A DNA stretch of 64,000 nt from NCBI GenBank assembly GCA_001789205.1, contig MFYT01000073.1, positions 1 to 64,000 of the forward strand, in the 5' to 3' direction. Shown here one piece after another: positions 42,867 to 50,976 of the stretch; within the stretch, counting starts at the first letter, position 1, and the number at the start of each line of letters is the position of its first letter. The stretch comes from Candidatus Raymondbacteria bacterium RIFOXYA2_FULL_49_16 (GTDB lineage Bacteria; Fibrobacterota; OXYB2-FULL-49-7; XYB2-FULL-49-35). A program made the position numbers and the translations under genes. The notes under the pieces are model-generated. The model was not told where the DNA came from. It did no database searches and was given only the letters and a program-made list of their open reading frames with translations.

Positions 42867-45800
42867 ATGGCAGCGACACTTCCTCTAACTGGAAATGGAG
42901 ATATTACACAGAATAGCACAACGCCGGCAAATGGGACTTACAAGCTTTCAAATGCGACAGCCGGAAACAATGGTAATTTATTGACCATAGAGGGCTCTAA
43001 TGGTAATGGGACCGATAGAAATGGAGGAAATATCCTGATAAGGCCTGGTGTACGAACAGGCAGCGGAACAGACGGCCTTCTTGAGGTGGACGGCAACATC
43101 AAACTTACAGATCCGGCCAATGATCGCGTGTGGGCCACGGAGAAAACATTTAACGTGCTGGATTATGGGGCTGATGGGTCGTGCACAAATAATTCAAGAA
43201 TGCAAATACAGGATGCGATAAACGATGCGGCCAATAGAGGAGGCGGCGTGGTGTTTATTCCATCCGGAACATACAGGATCGAGAGCGTGACGGGAACGGT
43301 AACAACCACAAGCACCACTCAGCTCATTGATGCAAGTGGGAATTTTTCAGCAAATAATATCAAAGTCGGTGACGTTGTTATCAATTACACGCGGGGATGC
43401 GCAGCTGTTGTTGACAGTATTGTGTCGACAACGACACTGGCTCTTCGGCAGATTGATTCTACAAATCGCATTATTGGTAACCTTGGCAATAACCAATTCA
43501 CGCAAAACGATAAATATTGCATTGCTGGTCTTGTAATTAAGCGTAATGTCCACCTGAAAGGACAGGAGGGCAGCCATTGGAAGGCTAATTTGAAAGCATA
43601 TGGCGTCAGTTCTTTTACCGTGATCACGGCAGACCCGTCCGATACTTGTGGAATAGGATATCTTCCGTTTAAGATATCGGATCTGACCATAACACGGGAT
43701 GATACTGTGGGTCAATGGAATACCGCATGGATGATGAAGGGATTCGGGGATGGCACGACTTATATCGATATCACCAAGACTGGGTCAATGGTGCAATACG
43801 CATACAATTCGGGAACCGTCCCAAATTTTGCCACAAATGGCATGAAATCTGGAGATATCGTTGTCATCAACGTTTCAACTTTTAACGATATGAATAATGG
43901 CACCTTTATTGTATCAAATGTAACAGATGCGTATTTTGAGGTGGTGAACAGTGATGGGGTTGATCAGGCCACGCGGGTCTTGAGCAGTGCTTCGGACATT
44001 CAAAGCGCATGCAGAGACTACGATCACGCTATAAACGCATTTAATTATCGAATCTGGAGTTGGGGTATTGCCAGTCCGTGCAATTTTGCTACAATAGAAC
44101 GTGTTTTAATTTGCGGTTCAATAAATCCCTACGCCTTCACGACCGGCATACGTTTAGCCTGCTGGTTTGATGCCAGTATCGTTGATTGTATGGTGAGCTA
44201 TTGCAGGACCGGCATCGATATTTCAATGCCGGGCAGCCAATCTAATTCTGTGAATATACTGAATTGCCAGGTGTTTGATAATCTTACCGGTATTCGGTTG
44301 GCCGGAATGAACAATAAGGTCATCGGCGGCCAAATTATGTCTGACATCCGGGTAAATACAACATTTATATCCGTGGACAAGGATGCCTATGCAAGTCTTC
44401 CACCTACACACACGAATTACATTTGCGGAGTTTCATTTGAAGGGGCAGCGACGGATATTATAGGCATTCATCTCAAACCAGGCTCAGAGGCAACAACAGT
44501 TACCGGATGCTGGTTTAATCTTGCAGGGCCCGGAATCAGACCTGCGCCAGGAAAGATAGAGATAAAAGACAATTCCAATGGACGGAACAATATTCTAGCC
44601 AATTATTATTGGGGAAGTTATTGTGGCGACAGTAATGGCTGGGCAAATGCTGATTGGAAGGCGGCAAGCAATCTCATGATAACCGGAGAAGGAGCCAGGA
44701 ATAACTTGGCCAGCGTGGACAATGCGGGTTCGAGTACAACCGTACGTTCCAAATGGCTGGCCGGGACAGGAAACGTGAATCCGTCAAAATTAATCTCAAA
44801 CGGTGCAAACAGCAACAATCTTCTCATATCAGGAGGAACAAGTGATTTTGCTAAGGTTTGGCCCGGCTGGCAAATATGGGTCAATAATAATGTCTATAAT
44901 GTTGTTCAAAAAATCAGCGACAGTAGTGTCATTATTGATCAGCAAGTGACCATTGCGCCGGCGCAAGCATGGAAGTTCCGACCCAATAAAAGCGCTGGAT
45001 ACAGATATGTCGTTGCCGGAGGCTCCACGGCCTTTGCCGCGCTCGATTATGGGCACAGAGTGCATTTTGTCACACTCAATTATGATGCAACTGTATTATA
45101 TAAGATAAATGCTTCACATATAATCATAACCGATACGGCTTCGATGCTTGGTACGAACGACACTTTCCAGTTTAAAGTCCCCATTTTTAAGAATATTCCT
45201 TTGCTTAGTCAGATTACCATCAACACAGAACCCGTAACGACAAGATATCTGACGGCAATTACTGATGACTTCACGGCAACCATGGATGGGGATAATGTGG
45301 ATCTGAGTACCGGGTATTCATATTCCATAACGCGTAACGATGCAAAACTGGAATTGAACGGTGGCGCTAGCACAAAGATGTTTATCCGGGCTAACATGGA
45401 CAAAAACCGTCCCGGCTTGCTGTTCAATCGTTGGACTGGAAGCGGAGACACCTACAACAATGCAAGGATTGGGCAGGATGATGCGAGGTCGCAAGGCACG
45501 TTTGACCTGGTGTTTGAGACCGGAACAGATGCAGGAGGCAATAAAGACAATGTTGAGGAAGTGGTGAGAATCACTACCACAAAGAGGGTCGGCATAGGCA
45601 CCACTTCTCCCGGCGACACTCTTGATGTGAATGGGGACATTCGGGTCCGTGGCGCTGATATCAAGGATGCCGGGGGTACTGCAAGGATCACGTTAACAGA
45701 CAATGGCCGGTTAGATCTTAAGGAAGACGGTGGTGCTGTAGTGTTGAGTGTTAGCACGGCGGGCAACGTAGGAATTGCGACCACGGCCCCTGTGTCAAAA

Positions 45801-46109
45801 CTGGAGGTTGCGGGATCATTGGGGGTTAAGGTAGTAACGAAAACCTCCGCCTACACAGCGGCTGACGAGGCAGTTATTCTTGCTAATGCTTCGGGTGGCG
45901 CTTTTACTATCACTCTGCCTCAAGCCTCTACTGTCCCTGGCCGGGTGTATACTGTTAAAAAAATTGACAATTCCTACAACGTGACAATCCAAGGGTATGG
46001 TGGAACTGAATATATTGACGGAGCCACTACCCTTGTTCTATCAAGCCAATGGGTTTCCAAGATGATTGTTTCAAATGGCACCCAATGGTATGTAATTGCT
46101 GATCGCTAA
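42867..46109 (+). CDS. Phage tailspike-like protein with pectate-lyase-type beta helix
   Basis: 1080 residues, GAAAGGGATTT before ATG 42867. No signal peptide or lipobox: it starts MAATLPLTGNGDITQNS. Residues ~95-500 are a Pectate_lyase_3 right-handed beta helix (FNVLDYGADGSCTNNSRMQI, QDAINDAANRGGGVVFIPSG). Residues ~810-1000 are tail-fibre-like repeats (GIGTTSPGDTLDVNGDIRV, GNVGIATTAPVSKLEVAGSL). The last ~75 residues (FTITLPQASTVPGRVYTVKK, NVTIQGYGGTEYIDG, SNGTQWYVIADR) are the C-terminal cap common in phage tail fibres. The product would be a trimeric glycan-binding or depolymerising spike. No other phage structural gene is nearby, so release or export is unexplained; it may be a domesticated phage gene. 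Confidence 0.8.
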   Translation: MAATLPLTGNGDITQNSTTPANGTYKLSNATAGNNGNLLTIEGSNGNGTDRNGGNILIRPGVRTGSGTDGLLEVDGNIKLTDPANDRVWATEKTFNVLDYGADGSCTNNSRMQIQDAINDAANRGGGVVFIPSGTYRIESVTGTVTTTSTTQLIDASGNFSANNIKVGDVVINYTRGCAAVVDSIVSTTTLALRQIDSTNRIIGNLGNNQFTQNDKYCIAGLVIKRNVHLKGQEGSHWKANLKAYGVSSFTVITADPSDTCGIGYLPFKISDLTITRDDTVGQWNTAWMMKGFGDGTTYIDITKTGSMVQYAYNSGTVPNFATNGMKSGDIVVINVSTFNDMNNGTFIVSNVTDAYFEVVNSDGVDQATRVLSSASDIQSACRDYDHAINAFNYRIWSWGIASPCNFATIERVLICGSINPYAFTTGIRLACWFDASIVDCMVSYCRTGIDISMPGSQSNSVNILNCQVFDNLTGIRLAGMNNKVIGGQIMSDIRVNTTFISVDKDAYASLPPTHTNYICGVSFEGAATDIIGIHLKPGSEATTVTGCWFNLAGPGIRPAPGKIEIKDNSNGRNNILANYYWGSYCGDSNGWANADWKAASNLMITGEGARNNLASVDNAGSSTTVRSKWLAGTGNVNPSKLISNGANSNNLLISGGTSDFAKVWPGWQIWVNNNVYNVVQKISDSSVIIDQQVTIAPAQAWKFRPNKSAGYRYVVAGGSTAFAALDYGHRVHFVTLNYDATVLYKINASHIIITDTASMLGTNDTFQFKVPIFKNIPLLSQITINTEPVTTRYLTAITDDFTATMDGDNVDLSTGYSYSITRNDAKLELNGGASTKMFIRANMDKNRPGLLFNRWTGSGDTYNNARIGQDDARSQGTFDLVFETGTDAGGNKDNVEEVVRITTTKRVGIGTTSPGDTLDVNGDIRVRGADIKDAGGTARITLTDNGRLDLKEDGGAVVLSVSTAGNVGIATTAPVSKLEVAGSLGVKVVTKTSAYTAADEAVILANASGGAFTITLPQASTVPGRVYTVKKIDNSYNVTIQGYGGTEYIDGATTLVLSSQWVSKMIVSNGTQWYVIADR

Positions 46110-46134
46110 ACTGCATAGATGATGTAATAATATG

Positions 46135-46166
46135 GATGGGCAGGCGTTGCTACCAACCTGCCCGTC
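46135..46166 (+). terminator. Likely terminator between convergent genes
   Basis: GATGGGCAGG (46135-46144) pairs with CCTGCCCGTC (46157-46166) with a 12-nt loop; the following run is only weakly T-rich (TTCAAATT). It lies between the tailspike-like gene and the convergent NHL lipoprotein gene. Confidence 0.6.
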
Positions 46167-46188
46167 TTCAAATTACCTCTAGCATAAT

Positions 46189-47925
46189 TTAAAATACTGG
46201 AATAAGTTTTATGATTTTATCCGAACCATAGCCGGCAATATAGATGGAACCATCATCAGATATTGCCATTGAAGTAGATTCCTGACCATACGGATATTTG
46301 TATTCGGCAATCAAGCCGTATTGAGAATTATAAGCTCTAAGCGCAGTACCGATCAGGCGGCTTCCATAAATTACATATAGTGTTTGATTCTGATTGCTAA
46401 AAGCTACATTATCAGTCCAGTCTGGGAAATCGATAGTATGGTCAACATTCCCCAAGCTATCAGAAATTTGGACACGTGAATTTTGTTCGTCGCTCACAAA
46501 TATTTGATATAAGTCACTTATCGCGATACTATTCGGACTTAAATATTTTCCTATAGACGAACCGCTTCCGCCCCAATTTCGTATATACTGACCGTTGAGA
46601 TCCAACACGACAATACTGTCACCAAGCGTTAGAGCAAAAATGTTTCCACCCCGTATATCCAACTTGAAAATCTGGTTATCTAGGATTAAAGTGTCTATTG
46701 CGTTGCACAATGAGTCTATTCTAACAAGAGTCCTATAATTTAAGGCCGCAGAAACCCCGTGCATCATCAGAACATAAGCGATACTGGAGCTATCTAGGGC
46801 AATCGTAACGGGGTAACTCAATGTGTCCAAGAAATTAAATTGACGTTTTAACCCCATATTTTTATCAAATATCTGTAACCTGTTGTTTTGACCCTCAGTG
46901 ATGTATATGTCGCCGTTTCGTGCTATAGCAATATCGGTTACAGCGTGAAAACCGCTACCACCAGTCCCATATCCTGTAAAAATCGAATCAACAATAAAGA
47001 ATGTTGCGATTTTAACAGAATCCCCTGCCGTCTTCACGCCCACCTCATCGGCGAGGTTTACGGAAGCTACCCGGTAGATATATGTCTCGTCCTGAACCCC
47101 TGTGGAATCCACGTAAAACGTGTCTGTAATGGCCTGTACGTTGAGTTTGACATCGTTTGAGTCAATATGCTGTCTGTAGACATTATAGCCTTTCACACGG
47201 GCTAAATCGCCCTGGTTCCAGGAAAGGGTCACAATCTGCTTGAGTGTGTCGTAACTTATGATAAGCCCTGTTACCTTGGGAATCTTCAAGGGCATTTCAA
47301 TGGAATCCACCAGCAGAATGTCCTGCCCAGAAGACACCGTAAGGATCGTATCCAGATTGTTGTAATTATCCAGCGTGGAGAAAAACTTGATGTGATACGT
47401 CCCCCCAGCCATGTCAGTAAGCGCAAAATCCTTTGCCGCTCCCACGAATGTGAATCTGTTCGACCCCATAACGATCGGAATAACCTTTGTAGCATCATCT
47501 CCTGGCTGCAGCTTTATGAATCCCCGCAGGGTCCCAGGCAGGGCAAGGGTGTCGGTGGGCACTTCTGTTGTGTCGCCGTCAAACACCACGGAATCCAGAT
47601 AACCCAGGCTGTCATCAACGCCCTCGGCAAAGACATTGTAGGTGTCCGCGGGCAGATCGTCTGTGCCATACCAGCCCGTACTATCTGTGTAGACGGAATC
47701 AGCGATGGCAAACCGCTTCCCAATGGCATAAGGGTTGTGGTCAACAGTTACAAAGCGGACTTTAGCGTGTTTGGCAGGCGTGCCGTCTGAGTTGTAGATA
47801 TACCCTGATGTCAGCGCGTTTCCCTGGCTGCTGCCGCCGCCCGCAACATCAGTTGGGCCTGAACTGCAGGAGAGAAAAAGCGTGGTTGGGAGGAGAAGAA
47901 GGGTGAGGAGAAGTAAGAGTTTCAT
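46189..47925 (-). CDS. Lipoprotein with carboxypeptidase-regulatory-like, fn3 and NHL-type repeats
   Basis: 578 residues from ATG 47925 (the frame extends seven codons further but this Met begins the signal). Signal MKLLLLLTLLLLPTTLFLSC with a lipobox. Residues ~25-100 look like a transthyretin-like carboxypeptidase-regulatory domain (GYIYNSDGTPAKHAKVRFVT); ~220-310 an fn3 domain (VTLSWNQGDLARVKGYNVYR); ~315-575 NHL/beta-propeller repeats (AVTDIAIARNGDIYITEGQN, NRLQIFDKNMG; SPNSIAISDLYQIFVSDEQN). NHL propellers bind proteins or RNA; here it must act at the cell surface or periplasm. It is downstream of the TIGR02147 gene on the same strand with a hairpin between. Confidence 0.78.
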   Translation of the reverse strand: MKLLLLLTLLLLPTTLFLSCSSGPTDVAGGGSSQGNALTSGYIYNSDGTPAKHAKVRFVTVDHNPYAIGKRFAIADSVYTDSTGWYGTDDLPADTYNVFAEGVDDSLGYLDSVVFDGDTTEVPTDTLALPGTLRGFIKLQPGDDATKVIPIVMGSNRFTFVGAAKDFALTDMAGGTYHIKFFSTLDNYNNLDTILTVSSGQDILLVDSIEMPLKIPKVTGLIISYDTLKQIVTLSWNQGDLARVKGYNVYRQHIDSNDVKLNVQAITDTFYVDSTGVQDETYIYRVASVNLADEVGVKTAGDSVKIATFFIVDSIFTGYGTGGSGFHAVTDIAIARNGDIYITEGQNNRLQIFDKNMGLKRQFNFLDTLSYPVTIALDSSSIAYVLMMHGVSAALNYRTLVRIDSLCNAIDTLILDNQIFKLDIRGGNIFALTLGDSIVVLDLNGQYIRNWGGSGSSIGKYLSPNSIAISDLYQIFVSDEQNSRVQISDSLGNVDHTIDFPDWTDNVAFSNQNQTLYVIYGSRLIGTALRAYNSQYGLIAEYKYPYGQESTSMAISDDGSIYIAGYGSDKIIKLIPVF

Positions 47926-47941
47926 GTGGGCCTCTGTTGTT

Positions 47942-47976
47942 GCCACGGCCCTTCGACTACGCTCAGGGGCCGTGGC
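47942..47976. other. Hairpin between TIGR02147 and NHL genes
   Basis: GCCACGGCCC (47942-47951) and GGGCCGTGGC (47967-47976) form a 10-bp stem with a 15-nt loop. TTTT follows on the plus strand only. It may reduce read-through from the TIGR02147 gene or be a dispersed repeat element. Confidence 0.5.
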
Positions 47977-47992
47977 TTTTGGAAATATTATT

Positions 47993-48838
47993 TTAACCTT
48001 TTATATTATCAATCTTACATTTTTTAGAACCAGGAAAGAACTGAACATTCACAATATATGCCTGGTTGGATTCCTTGTCATCCACCGCAATTTCCATAAG
48101 CCGCTGCTTGAATTTCTGTATCTCGCGTTTTACCAGGCCAAACCCCTTGTCCGAAATCCCAATGACCAGGCTTGACACATCCCGCTGGTTGGGCAGGTAG
48201 TCTTCAATGGCTTCGCACCCCAGTTCCGCATACTGGCCGTTCATTTTCCGCACAGCCGGTGAAACAACCTCAGGATCTGTGGTAATAACCGGGTCTCTTT
48301 GAATATAGGTGCCGTTTTTTGTGCGCTTGATGAATCCCAGCGAAACAAGCAGCGCCACGCTCTCTTTGGCCTGGGTGGTTGTGATAAAAGGCCTGACACA
48401 ACTCGCAAGGGCTGTAAAATCGTCTTTCCACTTGCCAGTGCACGCCAATTCGCGCATAATGGGATTGTACCAGTTGGAGTAATACGCGAAAAGATCTGCT
48501 GGAACAATTACCGGTTTTACCCGGGGAATGGCGCCGCGAAGCAATGCCAGAAATTCGGCCCGCGCCTTGTGGGTTTTTGCCTGGTTGAAGTTGACCAGGG
48601 CCGTAAAATATTTCTTTTCAGCGTCGTCCGTGAGGCAAAGGCCCCGTATAAAGGCCGGAATGGTTGACAAGGAAAGATTGCGTCTGCCATGTATGACCTC
48701 AAGGACAAGCGAGTGTGTCTTGAGCCCCGCGATTTTGACAAAGGTCCGGTATGAATACAGTGTATTGTTTTTTTTCTCGTTTTCGTAGAAATCACGGATA
48801 TACTGGCGGTAGTCCATGTAGTGGAAGAGGTGCTTCAT
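47993..48838 (-). CDS. TIGR02147 family protein
   Basis: 281 residues. Full match to the TIGR02147 pattern: HYMDYRQYIRDFYENEKK, YRTFVKIAGLKTHSLVLEVI, HGRRNLSLSTIPAFIRGLCL, AEKKYFTALVNFNQAKTHKAR, and the C-terminal VSSLVIGISDKGFGLVKREI. The family is strongly expanded in Fibrobacter and occurs in a few other phyla; it has a HTH-like N-terminal third and is thought to be regulatory, but no member is well characterised as far as I know. Its presence is the best single taxonomic pointer in the window. No partner gene is evident; it may regulate the NHL lipoprotein downstream. Confidence 0.88.
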   Translation of the reverse strand: MKHLFHYMDYRQYIRDFYENEKKNNTLYSYRTFVKIAGLKTHSLVLEVIHGRRNLSLSTIPAFIRGLCLTDDAEKKYFTALVNFNQAKTHKARAEFLALLRGAIPRVKPVIVPADLFAYYSNWYNPIMRELACTGKWKDDFTALASCVRPFITTTQAKESVALLVSLGFIKRTKNGTYIQRDPVITTDPEVVSPAVRKMNGQYAELGCEAIEDYLPNQRDVSSLVIGISDKGFGLVKREIQKFKQRLMEIAVDDKESNQAYIVNVQFFPGSKKCKIDNIKG

Positions 48839-48952
48839 ACTCAGTAATATAAGCGTCTATGGGCGGGAAATCAACGGATGAAAGATCTTTTTGGACTCAT
48901 TTGAGACCAGGGTCTGGCAACGGGGGAGTTCGTTCAGAGACTGAGTCGCGGA

Positions 48953-49189
48953 TCAGACAGCAACGGCGATATATTCGGCAAATGAAGAAGACGGGGGAAT
49001 TGGCAAATGGTCTTCCTTCAAACCCTCAACATGCATCCGGATTGCCTCATACATGTTTTGTTCTGTTTCGCCCTGCGTATCGCCGGTTGCGATACACCCT
49101 GGCAGATCAGGCGAATACGCGGAGAAATTGTTGCCAATTTTTTCGATTACAACCAGAAAACGGTTAACTTCTCGCACTTTTTTCAGCAT
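48953..49189 (-). CDS. Orphan HicB-like antitoxin protein
   Basis: 78 residues. The HicB fold is seen in FLVVIEKIGNNFSAYSPDLP, GCIATGDTQGETEQNMYEAI and RMHVEGLKED. HicB proteins fold like a partial RNase H and neutralise the HicA mRNA interferase. No hicA gene (small KGSHHxF-type protein) lies on either side, and the usual C-terminal DNA-binding extension is absent. It is thus a solitary HicB-type protein, either a relic of a TA pair or one of the stand-alone members common in bacteria. The 114 bp after it, to the TIGR02147 start, hold nothing recognisable. Confidence 0.8.
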   Translation of the reverse strand: MLKKVREVNRFLVVIEKIGNNFSAYSPDLPGCIATGDTQGETEQNMYEAIRMHVEGLKEDHLPIPPSSSFAEYIAVAV

Positions 49190-49221
49190 AATTAAAATAT
49201 AAATTTAAAATGTATGATTTG

Positions 49222-50976
49222 CTACAAACCAGGAACCAGGCCTGCGGTTGCCGCCAGAATAAGCAGAAAGGGCGCGTAAAAGGTGAAGTCGAGTACCAGA
49301 CTGAACACTGCCCAGCCCGCAAGCTTGTTCTTTATGAACAGGTGATAGACCAGTAAAAGATACGCAGGGCATACCAGAAGCAGAAGGCTGTTTGCGGGAA
49401 TGAGGCTGGTGAAAAAGCCTGCGATGGGAACCAATGCGCACAGAACAAGGAGGGGATAGGGAAAAAGAAGCGATAGTTTTTTACCCAATACAATAGGCAG
49501 GGTTTCTCGGCCTACTATGTTGTCGCGCTGAATGTCGTACAAATCGCGGAATATGGTCCGGATAAAAACCAAAATGAAAATAAAAAGAAAGGCCACTATC
49601 TCGCCGGAAGAAGGCAATGAAGTGAACAGGCTGACGCCCGCATTGGGCAGCACTGCGCAGATTACCGCCCATGCCATGGCAATGCCGATGTCTTTTGACA
49701 GCGTAATGTCTTTCAGGCGCCTGTTGCGGAGAAAGGGCAGGTTGTTTTTCGGCAGCAGTTTCATGTGGTACAATATGCCGGCAAAACTGGCCACCAGAAG
49801 CAGGATGAATTCGCTCAATCCCGACTGGTAGGCAAGCGCAATGGACAGCAAACCCGTGAGCATGCAGAGCAGAATGGAAATTTTACGGTGACGGTAGATA
49901 TAATCTGTCTTGAATATCTCCTGGTACTGGTTTTCCGTGATATTGGTCAGATGGTTCAGAATGTACATTGAATTGATGTAGAGCCAGGCAATGGCCATGT
50001 GCAGGTAATTCGCGGACATGCCCTGGATGTACGATGCGGTCCACGCGGCAAGCGCCGCGCCAAAGGCAAGGTAGATATTGAAACTCACGGCTATTTTTAC
50101 CGACTCGATGAATATCCTCTGGTACAGGGGTCGCTGATGGTCCGCGATTTCACTCAGCCGTTCGTAAACCCGGTTAAGCAGCCATGACGGAGTGGAGGCG
50201 CCGGACGCTATGGCCACACTCCTGGTTCCCGTGAAATCAGCAGGATTCAGCTCCGCCTCGGTCTCGATGTGGAACACATGCGTACATGAGGCGCGCGCAA
50301 GGTCGGCAAGCCGTGTTGAATTGGCGCTGTTTTTCCCGCCCACAACCACGACCGCGTCAGAGCTTTTTGACAGTGCAACCACCTCGGCTTGGCGCTGGTC
50401 AGTGGCGCGGCAGATGGTGTCGAAGATTGCCGCGTCCGCATATTGCGCACGGATGCGTTCCTTGATCCGTTCGTATTCACTGAGATTCTGTGTTGTCTGT
50501 GCGACCAGGCAGACCTTGCCGAGGCCAGGCAGTTTTCCAATCTGGTCCGGCGTCTGGATCAGGTATCCCTTGCCCTTTGCGCAACCAAGCAGGCCCACCA
50601 CCTCGGCGTGGCCTTTGTCGCCGAAAATGACAATGGCGTATCCCTTGGCGTAATACTGTCCGATGATTTTGTGGATACGTTTTACATGGGGGCATGTGGC
50701 GTCAACGATGCGCACAGGCCGGGCCTCCATCTGGCCGCGGATGTCCGGAGGTACGCCATGAGTCCTGATGACAACCGTGGATGCGGTTACTTCGGCCGGT
50801 GTTTTCACTGTGGTGACGTTTTTTTTCCGGAGCAGCTCCATGGTCTGGGGATTGTGGATAAGGGGGCCCAGGGTCTCAATGGGTTCATCTGATTCGTGCG
50901 CGTGTTTGAGAATGGTGTTCATGGCCATACGCACGCCCATGCAGAAACCCGATGCCTGCGCAATGGTTATCCTCAT
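49222..50976 (-). CDS. IspH (HMBPP reductase) fused to a UbiA-like prenyltransferase domain
   Basis: 584 residues. Residues 1-~280 are a complete IspH: cluster ligands Cys12 (GFCMGV), Cys95 (DATCPHV) and Cys189 (DTICRATDQRQ), catalytic-type Glu in GHAEVVG, AQTT, GGKNSANSTRL and ASGASTPSW. It reduces HMBPP to IPP and DMAPP. Residues ~285-584 are a membrane domain with about eight helices of the UbiA superfamily: second Asp motif intact (DLYDIQRDNIVGRETLPI, Asp478/481/485), but the first motif reads N341-HLTN-ITEN in place of NDxxDxxxD, so its acidic residues are replaced. The product is inferred to link C5 supply to membrane prenyl transfer; a DGGGP-synthase-like role is suggested by the coupled G1P dehydrogenase, but the altered motif leaves activity open. 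The ATGA start overlaps the upstream gene. Confidence 0.88.
   Translation of the reverse strand: MRITIAQASGFCMGVRMAMNTILKHAHESDEPIETLGPLIHNPQTMELLRKKNVTTVKTPAEVTASTVVIRTHGVPPDIRGQMEARPVRIVDATCPHVKRIHKIIGQYYAKGYAIVIFGDKGHAEVVGLLGCAKGKGYLIQTPDQIGKLPGLGKVCLVAQTTQNLSEYERIKERIRAQYADAAIFDTICRATDQRQAEVVALSKSSDAVVVVGGKNSANSTRLADLARASCTHVFHIETEAELNPADFTGTRSVAIASGASTPSWLLNRVYERLSEIADHQRPLYQRIFIESVKIAVSFNIYLAFGAALAAWTASYIQGMSANYLHMAIAWLYINSMYILNHLTNITENQYQEIFKTDYIYRHRKISILLCMLTGLLSIALAYQSGLSEFILLLVASFAGILYHMKLLPKNNLPFLRNRRLKDITLSKDIGIAMAWAVICAVLPNAGVSLFTSLPSSGEIVAFLFIFILVFIRTIFRDLYDIQRDNIVGRETLPIVLGKKLSLLFPYPLLVLCALVPIAGFFTSLIPANSLLLLVCPAYLLLVYHLFIKNKLAGWAVFSLVLDFTFYAPFLLILAATAGLVPGL

Noticed and set aside
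48953-49189. Complete HicAB toxin-antitoxin pair
   Set aside because: Only the HicB-like gene is present; the adjacent gaps (32 bp and 114 bp) are too small for hicA.
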